The notes under the pieces were generated by a model. That model saw only the letters and a list, made by a program, of their open reading frames with translations, was not told where the DNA came from and did no database searches. A DNA stretch of 64,000 nt from the NCBI GenBank assembly GCA_036023115.1, contig JAYKKT010000088.1:3624501-3688500 (forward strand). Reading direction: 5' to 3'. This document shows positions 46,450 to 58,500 of this stretch, in pieces; positions within the stretch are counted from its first letter, which is position 1, and every line of letters begins with the position of its first letter. Source of the stretch: Brasenia schreberi (lineage: Eukaryota > Streptophyta > Magnoliopsida > Nymphaeales > Cabombaceae). The position numbers and the translations under genes were made by a program.

Positions 46450-47280
46450 ATGGTGAAGACCAGAGTCACAGCAAGAAGTCAGTGAACAAAGGAGCTTGGA
46501 CAGCAGAGCAAGACAGAAGATTATCAGAGTACATCAGAATTCATGGCGACAAGAAATGGAGAGCTCTCCCAGCTAGAGCAGGTATCTCTCTTTCTCTCTA
46601 CCAATGGTAAACATCTCTAGTGCTTGAACTCAGATTCTTTGCTTCCTTTGCCCTGTTTAATCCTACCTTATCAACATAGAGTGCTGACGTTCAGCTGGTT
46701 TTGCCACCCTCTGTGCATTATATAATATGTTTAGAAGTGATAACTGGTGCAACCATGCATTTCTTTCTACTCTCCTGAAGCAAACGGATTCTTCAGCAAT
46801 GTATTGCTCATTGGTTTACCATGATCTTTCTAGCAAATTTTGTTCTACTCTAAAAGCACAAAACTACGCCATGGCCGGTCCCAAGCCCAAATGGAGAGTT
46901 TTGTGAGCACAAAAATCCACTGTATTAAGTTCTAAATTCCTTGAAATGGAGAGTTTTGTGAGCACAAAAATCCACTGTATTAAGTTCTAAATTCCTTGAA
47001 ATGCCGAGTTTTGTGAGCAGTGATCTTATGAAGACCTTGTGCTTGTCTGCAAAGGCATTCATTTTCCTCTGAGGTATGATGGAGTGCAGTTTTATAGGTC
47101 TTAATAGGTGCGGGAAGAGCTATTTGAGGCCAGATATTATTAAGAGGGGAACATATAATAAGAAGAAGAAGAGGAAGAAGAAGATTTGATTATGAGACTT
47201 CACAACCTTAGGGGATGATCGATGGGATGGTGAGAACCCAGAGGGAGACAATTCCAGACAGGCAGGGACATCGGGATAAT
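46450..47280 (+). pseudogene. R2R3-MYB transcription factor, broken
   Basis: Exon 1 (46450-46581) starts ATGGTGAAGACCAGAGTC, but one base seems lost before AAGAAGTCAGTG, so the start is out of frame with [34 protein letters not shown], the first half of the R2 repeat. The donor GT at 46582 fits the conserved MYB intron position. Exon 2 starts at 47098 and gives LNRCGKS, then directly YLRPDIIKRG. The seven residues that normally lie between (the CRLRWLN part of the R2 recognition helix) are missing, a 21-bp loss. The R3 start EEEDLIMRLHNL follows with frame breaks, then remnants up to about 47280. It cannot encode a DNA-binding MYB. The subgroup cannot be decided because the C-terminus is gone. 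Confidence 0.85.
46891..47000. repeat. 55-bp tandem duplication in MYB intron 1
   Basis: Two identical units (46891-46945 and 46946-47000) start ATGGAGAGTTTTGTGAGCAC. A partial third unit follows at 47001. Confidence 0.92.
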
Positions 47281-47750
47281 TTTCATATTTTAGTGGGAGC
47301 AAAGATCTGAACAATGGTAAAAAAGAAGTGTGTTGATAGTAAAACGGTGTGCGCATATCAATTATATACCAAATGGCTATATTTAAAAAGAAAAAAGTAA
47401 AAAAATACAAAATGTCAAGAGCCATCTATTTTTTAAAATATCAAAGAGATGAATGGTCCATTATATCAAGAAGAGTCCAAGAAAGCCATGTTCACACAGG
47501 AACTGGGTGAACATATTGTACTTAAATGATTAAATTGTTTTAAATGAAATTGTGTTCACAATAAAACTTTGAAAATTTTAATCAAGAAACTAATTTCTAC
47601 TCAAAATTATCTATCAAAAGTTACATTTTTAACATTAATAAGCAGAGTTGGTTCAGCACATCGAACTCATTTCGTGTCGACCTATTATGCTGTCCATTTG
47701 ATCCTTCCTCAACATCATTATTTGAAACAATGGGGAGGCCAGAGCCGATG
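47281..47750. other. no gene recognised
   Basis: AT-rich sequence after the MYB remnant. No R3 or C-terminal MYB sequence can be followed here. Confidence 0.4.
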
Positions 47751-47963
47751 TAGACATGACCAGTTTCGACTAATAATCGTTAATTTTTTTTTAAAAAACA
47801 AAAATTACCAAAACCGGTTGTTTGTAACTGTCAGTTCCTATTTCATAAAAAGTGAAACAAAAAACGGACCAGTTGGTCTTCAGTTTTGGGCCCAGTTCTG
47901 GTTTCAGCCTGTTTCTAGCCCGGTTGAGTTCGAGTTGAAACGGTTTGAAATTGGTCATGTCTA
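47751..47963. repeat. TAGACATGGC-type MITE
   Basis: Starts TAGACATGACCAGTTTC and ends TTGGTCATGTCTA, 213 bp. The body has GGTTC/GAAAC repeats. No clear target duplication. Confidence 0.7.
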
Positions 47964-47964
47964 G

Positions 47965-48012
47965 TCATATGCATGCCCTAGTTATCGAACTCATGACCTT
48001 CAATTTGTGAAT
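47965..48012 (-). repeat. SINE-like fragment
   Basis: AGTTATCGAACTCATGACCT followed by TCAATTTGTGA is the B-box block shared with 22495 and 30926. It abuts the MITE end. Confidence 0.45.
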
Positions 48013-48317
48013 TGACATGAGCCTATTCCAAGAGGTTAACATAATTTTCTAGCATATACCTATATACTTTAATAAAATAGCTAAAACGTGCCTAAGGGAA
48101 CTAGACATGCACTGTTTGTGTTTGGCTTGTATAGCTTGATGAGACGGCTTGCATTCAGTTTGTTTAGATTATAAACCAAACCCGAATTAACAAACAGTTA
48201 AAAACTAAGCATGAATGAGCCCATCGTGTCTCCAACTGAGCCAAACGACCAGCTTAATGGATTCAAACACACCATATAGTATGAATATAGTTGTATAAAA
48301 CAGTGCTTTGATTGGAC

Positions 48318-48594
48318 CTAAACATGTTCGAGTTTCGGGTTGCCTGAAACCTGGAACCGGAGCCGAACTGCCTTTTAAAACCAAGGAGAAAATATAAAAA
48401 TAAAAAAAAGAATACAAGGAACCAACAGTTTAGAACCATTATTGCTTTCGGTTTCATGGAAAGTGATGAAACCGGAACTATACTGTGATCCTTAGTTCCA
48501 GGCCTGGTTCCAACAATTCTGATTTCAGCAAGTTATTGGCTCGGTTCGGCTCCAATTGGAACCATCGGGTCAGTTCAAAACTGATCATGTCTAA
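48318..48594. repeat. TAGACATGGC-type MITE
   Basis: Left CTAAACATGTTCGAGTTTCG, right AAAACTGATCATGTCTAA. The interior has GGAACCGGAGCC and GGTTCGGCTCC. Termini are slightly diverged. Confidence 0.6.
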
Positions 48595-49094
48595 TCTCAT
48601 ACTCCACGTTACAAGGTGAAGGTATGCAAAGTAGAGTTGAAACTTGTCGAGTCACATCGAGTTGATGCTAGAACAAGTCGACCTAAACACACCTTGTTTT
48701 CCTTTTAGGATATCTCACATTCCGCTAACCCGTTCTAGTCCTTTTGGGTCAACACGGGCCCAACCTGAAACCCGGGTATAACTTATTAACTTACACGACC
48801 ACTTTTTTCTTTTCTCAGGATCCATGTAGAGCCCAGATTTGCAATCAAATTCGTTCTATTTGCAACACAATGATGATCCATACAAATATCAAGTACAAAT
48901 AGGAAACATGCACAAACCAATATGAGACAAACATGTCCGAAAGAGTTCGTGTTCAGGTCGAAAGTGATTAAGCAAAATGGGGACATGATTGGGTTGACCT
49001 GGTTTCGACACGAACAAAAAATGATTTGAAATAAACATGTCCTAAAATGCGAATTTCGTGCTCCTAATTTGTTGCTTTAGTGGCATAGCATGAT

Positions 49095-49418
49095 TTAGAC
49101 ATTATAGTTTCAAACCACCCATTTTGATTTTCTTGGAATCAAGAAACAAAGCTGAATCGAGATTGGGTCGGTTTTGGTTCTGGTTTCGGTTTGAGCCTTA
49201 AATAACAGAAAAAACAAAATTAAGAAAAAATACATCAGAAGAAACAGTTTGAAATCATCAATTCCGATTTCGATTCCATTCGTGTTCCACATGAAACCAA
49301 AACTGACTTAGGTAGTCTCTATTCTGTATCCGGTTTCATCGATTCCGGTTTAAGCAAGTTCGTGACTCGGTTCGGTTCCGATTAAAACCGCCCGGACAGC
49401 TTGGAATACGGCCATGTG
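49095..49418. repeat. TAGACATGGC-type MITE, diverged
   Basis: Left TTTAGACATTATAGTTTC, right GGAATACGGCCATGTG, with TTCCGGTTT and GGTTCGGTTCCG near the right end. It lies about 150 bp upstream of the ATG of the next gene, possibly in its promoter. Confidence 0.5.
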
Positions 49419-49568
49419 GAAGCCCGATTCACACATGATCCTTGGTCGTGTAATTTTTGTAACAAGTGAAGGGCTCTTCAGTCATTATATCAGACCAAAA
49501 AGACCACGATCCGATTGTCTTTCTTTTGCCGCTCGGGGCTTCTGCTCGCCGGGAAATCGATCCCGGCG

Positions 49569-52500
49569 ATGGATTCCGAGCAGTCGCAGCGGCGGGGCCT
49601 CTTATTTCGGCTTTGCGCGTGGTGGCTAACTTTCATCTTAGCCCTCGTTGTCTCGACGTCCTTCGCCATTTCCGGCGGCCTCATCGCCATCCTCTTCCGG
49701 AACCCCTCCGCCCCCCTTCCGATCGCCGTCGACTCTCGTTGCAGGATCCTGTCCAGCAGTAAGTTTTCTCTCTCTTTCTCTCTCAATTTTCTACGAGATA
49801 GCACGACTTTGATCCCGTCATTTCATTGGCGCACATAAGAGAAAAGTTTATTAGATGGTTGCTGTTGGGGATAGGTTAGAGGAAATCAAGGGTTTCCTTT
49901 GAAATATTGGATCGGTTAGCGTATAAAAATTATAGGGTTTGGTTCTAGGAGATGACGTGAATACGAGTTTTTCATTTGTCAGGATTCAGACGAATCCGGT
50001 GAATATCTTGTTAGATGGCTGTGAATTGGAGATTGCATGCATGAATTCGTGGTTTCTTTGAACTTATTAGCTCTTTCTCGGTATAAAAAGTGCAACTGTT
50101 ATCAAAGGATAGAGAGAAGCCCTTGCGAGAGGGAGGTGTATGGTTGAAACGGCTGCACGTTAAAGAGAAGGAACGATCTCGGAGACTCGGCGTCTTCTCC
50201 AATCGATGTGCAGATGCCCGATTATCTGCCTAATTCGAATTAGTATCTCGTTGTTCTTCCCACTTACCTTGCAACGCGATGACGTCTTCGTGTCCCTGGA
50301 ATATCCTTTTACACTAATTGTGAAGTTGCGTCGAGTTAGTTATATACTGGGCACGAACTGTATAGTCTACCTGGTTCTAGGCGAGAGTATCTTAGGTCTA
50401 GAGACCTGATCAATCATTTTGCGTGCTTCAGAAATGAATCAAAGCGACATCCGTTGGTGTTTCCTTGCCTCTTGGAACAAAGAAATCTCCTTAAAAGATG
50501 CTTAGATAATCCTTTCAACCACTGGATGTTCTTCTTCTCCTCACCAAGAGGCTGTATCATCTCTGATCTATACGCTTGCATCTTCTGAGAACACATTATG
50601 GAGCTGGTTTGGCTCATTGTCTCATGGAGCCAAGTGTTATATAAGACTTCATAGGTAGCACGACGAATAAGTTTTTCTGCAGTTTAAGGGAAAAATGCAT
50701 TAGCTGGCAAATATAAATGAATGTTCTTTAGATTTCTGCAATTGTAAAAACACTGTTTCAGGATGAACAAGTAACATCGTGTATCATGCTTGTGTCTTGC
50801 GATTTGTTCAATTTCCATATCAGGTCACGCTTTTTGTCCTTAGGAGATAGAATGCGTCTGAGGCGGGGGTACTGTCACAGTGAATGAAGCCATCATCATG
50901 TCTCTCTTGGAAGTCCGTTAGTGCTTGATTGTGTCTTTGTTAAAGGTGATCAAAGTTCTTTTCTTGTTAGTCATGCATGTAGGAAACCAATTCACAATGT
51001 GTTAGAGATTTTCCAAGAGTGCCCATTGTTGGAAACTGAACATTGGTTGGTTCAGTGACAAGTTGTGTCTAGTTCATGTCTGAGTCGAATTTGTATTTAA
51101 AGTTAAGTATGAGTTTAGATCCCAATGGATCATATTTGATCCATTGAGAATCGGGTCATTTAAGTAGGGGTATTTGTGTAATTCAAGTTAGATTAGGGTC
51201 TAGTATAAAAACGTGTTTATCATTAGGGCTAGTGCATAGAGAAATAAACAACAAAGTGTGGCAGGCGGTAGCCATGTCTAGGCCGACCTGCAACTCCATT
51301 GTATTCTTCACTATTTGATATGAAATTCAGTTATATATTTTCTGGTATTCTCTCTTCTTTCAACATGGTATCAGAGCGGGTCTGGCCTTTTCTTGGAATC
51401 CGTGGAACAAAGAGGCCAGTGTAAATCGATTTTCATTTGTGGCGGCATAAAAAGAAGCAGAAAACAAAAGTTTTTTCGTGGATTCTCAAGTGTTTAGCCG
51501 ACCGATTCAAGCATATTTGTTCTCTGTTGGTATCTCTGCATCCTTTTCAATCTTGTTTTATTCTTTATCATGGTTGATCGTATAAGGAAACAAGAAGATT
51601 GTGAAGCAAGCTGAGTATAGTTATCAGTCAATTAGTTCTGCCCAAATTTTTTGGATGATGAAAGTGTGAAGTTGTGAAATAAATCGTGTTCAGTTATTGT
51701 GGAATCTGAATTCGTGTTTAAGATTAGCGTGAATCATCATTTTGGGGTAAGGCATATTAGCTGCCTTAGTAAATCGTTTATTCATCATAAGCTGTGAGTC
51801 GTGTGAATCCTCATTTTGAAGTATAAGCAGATCGACTGATTTGGTGAAATTCAAGATTCATTTAAAGGCTATTGTCTTGGTTATTATATCGCAAGAGACG
51901 TTTGATAGGAATCAATTGTCCCTCTTAAAATGGAAAGATTAAAGTTGGGAGATGGAAATGAACAACTTTTGTCAGACAAAGGAGAGGGGTTTCAAATTAC
52001 AAACTTAAAGTTAGACGGAAAGAACTATCTTCAATGGGCCCGATCAATAGAATTGGCTATAATGGAAAGGAGGCGCTGGGATTACTTTACAAGTGATATA
52101 CCCCAACCTCCGGTTACTGATCCACTCTACTCATGATGGCGTAAAGAGAATGCACTGGTTAGTGCATGGCTAATTCAATCTATGACACCATCGATTGACA
52201 ACACATTTATGTTCTTAGAGACTGCTAGGGATATTTGGCTTGCAGTATAGGATGCTTACGTTTAGCAGAAAAATATTGCCAAGAAATATGATATCATTGA
52301 GAAAATTAGGAAGTGCAGACAAGGAGCCAGATCAGTTAGTGAATATTATGATGAATTTAGAGGTTTATGGGAAGAGTTGCAATTCTATTCAAAGACTAAA
52401 TGCCAAAGTTATCTACTGTAACACAATAAAGAGTTTGAGGAAAGAATTTTTTTTGACCTGCTATGGGATATTTCTTCAAAGTGTGAGGCTGTAAAGAATA

Positions 52501-55500
52501 ATATTTTTAGCAGAGAAGAACTTCCTTCATTAAGTACAATTTACTCTCTTTTACTTCGGGAAGAAGACAGGAAACAGTTAGAGAAAGAAACCATGACCAG
52601 TTTAGAGAATACTCCTTTTGTGGGAAGAAATAACTCTACTCCTCAATATTCTCATGGGAGAGGAGGTTATGGACGTGGCAGGGATAGACCCTTATTTATT
52701 CCTGAAGAAAAGAACAAGTTGATTTGTTCTCATTGTGGAAAGACTAGACATACTAAAGATACATGCTTGGAATTAGTGGGCAAACCTAATTATTTTCAGA
52801 ATAGAACCAATAAAGCCTACTTCAGTGGTGATCAGAGTGGCACAACAGAAACATGGAGGGCCCAACCGGGTGATAATCAAAATAATAACAACAGTGCTAT
52901 AACTTTAGCCGATATGAAGAAGGAAATTGAGTTACTTAAATCTCGTTTTGTTGATACACATCTTCCTTCAACATCATCTCATAATGATTCCCAAGCACCA
53001 ATGGCTTATCCATTCTCCTTTATGGCTGAGGGTAATTGTAGTTTTTCCCATTCTCGAATTTGGGTTATTGATTCTGGTGCGACTGATCACATGGTCAGTA
53101 GAAGAGAGTACTTTGATAAGTATGAGATGACTCATGAACAAATTAATATTAGATTGGCAGATGGCTCACACACCCCTATAATGGGAAAATGAAGTATTGT
53201 TACTCCTTTTGGTGTACTACAAAATGTTCTCCATGTTCCTCATATTTCAGTTAATCTGTTATCAGTTTTTGCCATGACTAAAGATCTAAAATGTCGTATA
53301 ATTTTTGAATCTAGTGATGTCTATTTAAGGATCTGAGGACGGGAAGGATCTTTGGTCGGGGTAGTGTGAGAAGAGGTCTCAACCTATGCAAGGAACATAG
53401 AGGCACTGCTATGCAATCATCAGTCATCATAGAGACCCAGAAAGAAGAGTTATCACGGTGGCACCAGAGACTGAGACATTTGCCTCTATCTAAGATTAGA
53501 ATGTTATTACCAAAGTTTAGTCATTGTAATGATTTTAATTTGAGTTGTGAAACTTGTCAGAAAGCTAAACATCATCGTGTTTCCTTTCCTTTAAGTGAAG
53601 AAAGATTTTTAACTCCTTTTGAGATTATTCATTCTGACATTTGGGGACCTTGTTCTATAATTTCATTGCATGGGTACAAGTATTTTATATCATTTATTGA
53701 TGACTGCACTAGATTCACCATGATATACCTTATGAAGACTAAGGATAAGGTGAAACATATTCTTCCCATATATTGTCAATTTGTGCAAACACAATTTCAA
53801 CATAAGATCTAAGTTTTTCATAGTGATAATGGTGGTGAATTTATTTCCCAATCACTTCACTCATATTTTCTAGATCATGGGATTGTACACCAGACCTCTT
53901 GTGCGTATTCTCCTCAGCAAAATGGGGTATCTGAAAGGAAGAACAAACACATATTAGAGGTAGCTAGAACCTTGTTAATTGGATGTAATGTTCTTAAGTA
54001 TTATTGGGGAGAAGCAGTCTTGATAGCAGTTTTTCTCATCAACCGTATGTCTAGCAGAGTCCTCAATGGTGATACTCCTTTTCATTTATTATTTCCTTCC
54101 CAGAGGCAATTTCATCTACTTCCTAAAGTATTTGTATGTACTTGTTTTGTTCATATTCATCAGGGCTTAAGGGATAAGCTCGACGCAACATCGATCAAAT
54201 GTATTTTCTTAAGATACTCTTCATCTCAGAAGGGGTAAAGGTGTTATGATCCTCTTAGGAAGAAAGTCTATGTTACAATGGATGTCACTTTTCATAAAGA
54301 CTCACCATTCTATAATGTGCAGGAAGTCCCTCCATCAGATATTCAGGCTCATAAGGTGATACCGCTTCTGCCAATTGATTGGAAAGAGGAGGAAATAGTG
54401 CAACTTTCAAAGAAGAAGTGGCAGGTATATACCAAAGGTGACAGAGAGATTTGCTTTCCACAACCACCTACTACCCAGAATCCTCTACTTGAACTAGACT
54501 TGCCTCCATCACAGGCAACATCCTCAAAGTCAAACTGTGAAGAAAATGATTTACCTATTGCACTCCAGAAAGAAAAACGTCAAGTTGCAAAATACTCAAT
54601 AGAAAATATGGTGTCTTATACTAACTATCCCAGAGAATATCAAGAGTTTGTGACAAATGAAGATAATACCTATATTCCACGAACATTTGAAGAGGCACAA
54701 CTACACTCAGGATAGAAAGCAGCTATGAAAGAAGAGATTGTAGCACTTGTAATAATACATGGGAGCTAGTGGACCTACCTTCAGAGAGAAAGACAGTAGG
54801 ATGTAAATGAGTCTTCTCATTAAAGTACAAAGCTGATGGCACTATAGAGATATAAAGTGAGGCTAGTAGCCAAAGGTTACACTCGATCTTATGGTGTAGA
54901 TTATCAAGAGACATATTTTGCACGGTGGCCAAACTCAATACCGTGAGAATACTTTTGTCATTAGCAAGAAACCAAAATTGGCATCTTCTTCGCATTTGAT
55001 GTCAAAAATGCTTTCTTGCATGGAGACTTACTAGAAGAGGTATATATGGATCTTCCACCAGGCATGTCGATTCAGATACAATGAAGGTATGCTTAGATTA
55101 AACAAAGCTCAGTATGGATTAAAATAATCCCTAAGAGCATGGTTTAAGTGGAGTTCACTAAGTCTATGAAGGCTCTTTGGTTATAATCAAAGTAACTTCC
55201 CGATTACACCTTATTTTTGAAGAAAAACAAGGAAAAATAATAGCCTTGATTATTTATGTTGATGATATGGTAGTGACAGGAAATTATCATGATGAGATTT
55301 TGAATCTATGTTAAATATCATTACCTCCCGAATTCGAGATGAAACAACTTGGAAATCTTAAATATTTTCTCGATATTGAAGCTGGCGATCAAAACATGGT
55401 ATTTTTCTAGCATCCCAACGAAAATATATTCTTAATTTACTCGAAAATCGGGATGCTTGGGTGTAAACCATCTTAAGGCAGCTCCCATTGAAACAGTAAT

Positions 55501-58500
55501 CATGCTTCTCTTTAGTGTCTAAACTCCTAACTCAAGTACGTGAGACAAAGGGAGGTACCAAAGGTTAGTGGGGAAGTTGATTTATCTCTCCCATACACGA
55601 CTAAACATCACTTATGTAATGAATGTTGTGAGTCAATTTATGCATGACCCAGACGTAAGCCGTATGGATGTCAGAGTTGTAGAGCGAACACTTCCGAGAT
55701 ATTTAAAAATCCACTCCAGGTAAAGGAATATTGTTCTCAAACCATGGGCCATTTGAGGGTAGAAGGATACACCGATGCCGATTAGGCAAGTTCAAGAAAT
55801 GATAGTAAGATCCATACCTTCGATACTTCACTTTTGTAGGAGGGAATCATTGTAACTTGAAGAGTAAAAACAGCCAAGAGTAACTAGATCAAGTGCTGAG
55901 GCAGAGTATAGGGCAATTGCATCAGGAATGTGCGAAGGCTTATGGATCATTTCACTCCTTATTGAGATCGGGTTGAGGATAGACAATCTAATTGACTTCT
56001 TTACTGACAACAATCTAGAAATCAACTAGCAGACATTCTCACAAAAGTTGTTCCTGTTAACGGATTCAAAAGAGCTCTTATCAAGCTCGGCATTTCAAGT
56101 CTTCTAGACCCAACTTGAGGGGGCTTGTTGAAAACTGAACATTAGTTGGTTCAGTGACAAGTTGTGTCTAGTTCATGTCTGAGTCAAATTTGTATTTAAA
56201 GTTAGAGTATGAGTTTGGATCTGATCCATTGGGAATCGGGCCATTTAAATAGGGGTATTTGTGTCATTCAAGTTAGATTAGGGTCTAGTACAAAAATGTG
56301 TCTATCATTAGGGCTGGTGCAGAGTGAAATAAACAACAAAGTGTGGCAGGCAACAACCATGTCTGGGCCGACCTGCAACTCCATTGTATTCTTTGATATG
56401 AAATTCAGTTATATATTTTCTGGTATACTCTCTTATTTCAACACCCATGCCCGAGTTGATTGTCGATGAACCTGACTATTTTTGTTTTTCACTGAAATCA
56501 TACTATCATAGCCGTAAATCCTCATTAAACTTCTGGTTGATTTTCTTCTGTTGGTTTAGAACATTTTTCCCCCTTTTCTTCTTTTTGCCACTTTGTTCCT
56601 AAGATGTGTAATTATGTACTGATAGGCTTTGCTCTTAGATGTTGATATTAGGTCTGCAAAAGTCTGTGAGCTTGGATTGTTCAATTACAGATCCCAAAAT
56701 TTATTGAACGGTGTAGAGAAAACCAGATTCAGATGTCGCTATGACTATTATTGGGCATCAATTTTTAAGGTATTTCTGTAATTTTTTTATGTTATCTGTT
56801 CCTCTTCTTATTGTATTTTTACATTTTACGCTACAAGGTGCATCAATTAATGCTGGTCTGTGCCAACTCTGTGAAATGATGCATTTTATTTCTCATTTTT
56901 TTGCCACATTTTTTCTATATTGTCATTCCAATTGATCTATTCACTCTTCTTGTTTTCTCGTCATGGTTATCATGAACAAATGTGCTTCATGATATCCTGT
57001 GATGGATGTAAGTATTTAATGTGTTGTCAAGTGTCCTCAACGCTCCACATTATGGCTTCATGTTTATTTCACTAGGGAATAAGCGTATTTATTTTGTCGC
57101 AATACTCATCTGCATATGTGGTTATTATGATCATTAACAATTAGCAACATTATTATTGCATACCAAAAAGCTTACTCCTAGATATCAGAATTAACTTCAT
57201 GCTTGTCACAGCTGCCAACTTTATATTTGATTTTAGCTTGGTTAACAATATCCAATGTGGTTTTCTCTGCACATAGACTTGTTATTTTGGAACCAAGGCT
57301 TCACCACATCGAAGTTGTTCTTTTTGTGCTTTTGATCATCCTTGCATTTTGCAAGTTTGCGAGCTACGTAGCATATGCTTGCTATTTTAGGAATATATAC
57401 TTGTAATGACAATAAAATACATCCTTATACCGAAGGTAATCATGAATTTCTTGTGGGTTTTTTGTTTCTTCTCAAGCTAGCTTGGTAATTAGGGGTGATC
57501 TTTTTTAGGTTGAGTATAGGCCACATCCATCCGGACAACTGCAACATGCATTTGCAGAGGTTCCGAAGGAGGCCCTTCCACTTGACTGTAGACCCAGCTT
57601 TGGCTTTGCTTGGTTGACAAAAGATAAGTTTAAGGTACTTTGAAGTTTTGAACTTTTAAGATGCAGGCCTTTTCTTCCTTTTGGTAGTTTTTGTGTCGAT
57701 ACTTCCATTTTAGTGCTTCTATGTTATTAGTTCAGATTTTTTACTCGTTTTGTCATCTCTCTCTCTCTCTCAGAGCTAGGGCTTTGAGAATCAAGTAATA
57801 AGTTTTATGATCAAAACTATCAATTCGACACCATCTGATCCCAAATCTTACCAAAGTGCTTACTACGAGCCTTGTATTCTCCTGGTTTACAGAATCATTT
57901 CTCCAAAATGTTCGCTGTTCTTGTTTAATTTTTTGCATAAGAGAATGTACTTTGGGCTTTTCCAAGGGACCTTTTGCATGAACTTTAAATGTTTGTCATC
58001 TTGTTGCTCCTCACTTTTATGTGCACTCAAAAGGTCTTCTTCTGTGCTTATTTCATTACGTCTTCAATGCTGCTTCTTTTCAGCCTTGATTTTGAATCAG
58101 ATGAAGCTATCCACCAAACTTGTGACACAAGCCACAGTTCCTACCTTCTGAATTGTATTAAGTGTCATTCTGTTTTTGTTATCCTCTGTTACGCTATTCC
58201 ATGCAGGTCAATCAAACGTACAACTGCAAGTACACTCCTGGGATGTCCAAGGTTGACATTCATACTGATGAGTTTTTTGATTGCCGTTCAGAGGAGTCAT
58301 CACTACTTGAGCTGATGGGGAGATTTTTTCTACTGTAAGTATCAATAATACATTGTATTACCACTGTTTTTCGTCTATGGTAGTAAGACGCAAGAGTGCT
58401 ACATTTGTCTAAATGCATAAAATATTACAGTAAAAGGGGAAAACAATTCTCATTTAATAGAGGTGTTGGCCTGGAAATTTCTCAACTCTTTCGAGTGTGC

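Larger units (their letters stand above)
51027..56443 (+). mobile_element. Ty1/Copia retrotransposon with both LTRs, inactivated
   Basis: 5417 bp. LTRs are at 51027-51365 and 56126-56443, with 5-bp target duplication CCCAT (51022-51026 and 56444-56448). The primer-binding site TGGTATCAGAGC follows the left LTR, and the polypurine tract AACTTGAGGGGGC precedes the right. The interior shows gag, zinc knuckle, protease, integrase, RT and RNase H in Copia order. Frames are interrupted many times. It is inserted in intron 1 of the membrane-protein gene, in the same orientation. Confidence 0.95.

Noticed and set aside
49490..49838. Three overlapping open frames near the membrane-protein start other than the chosen one
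   Set aside because: They are GC-rich shadows of exon 1. Only the frame from ATG 49569 joins in phase with the downstream exons.
57807..58151. 114-codon plus-strand open frame
   Set aside because: It lies within intron 3 of the 295-residue membrane-protein gene and has no known motif.
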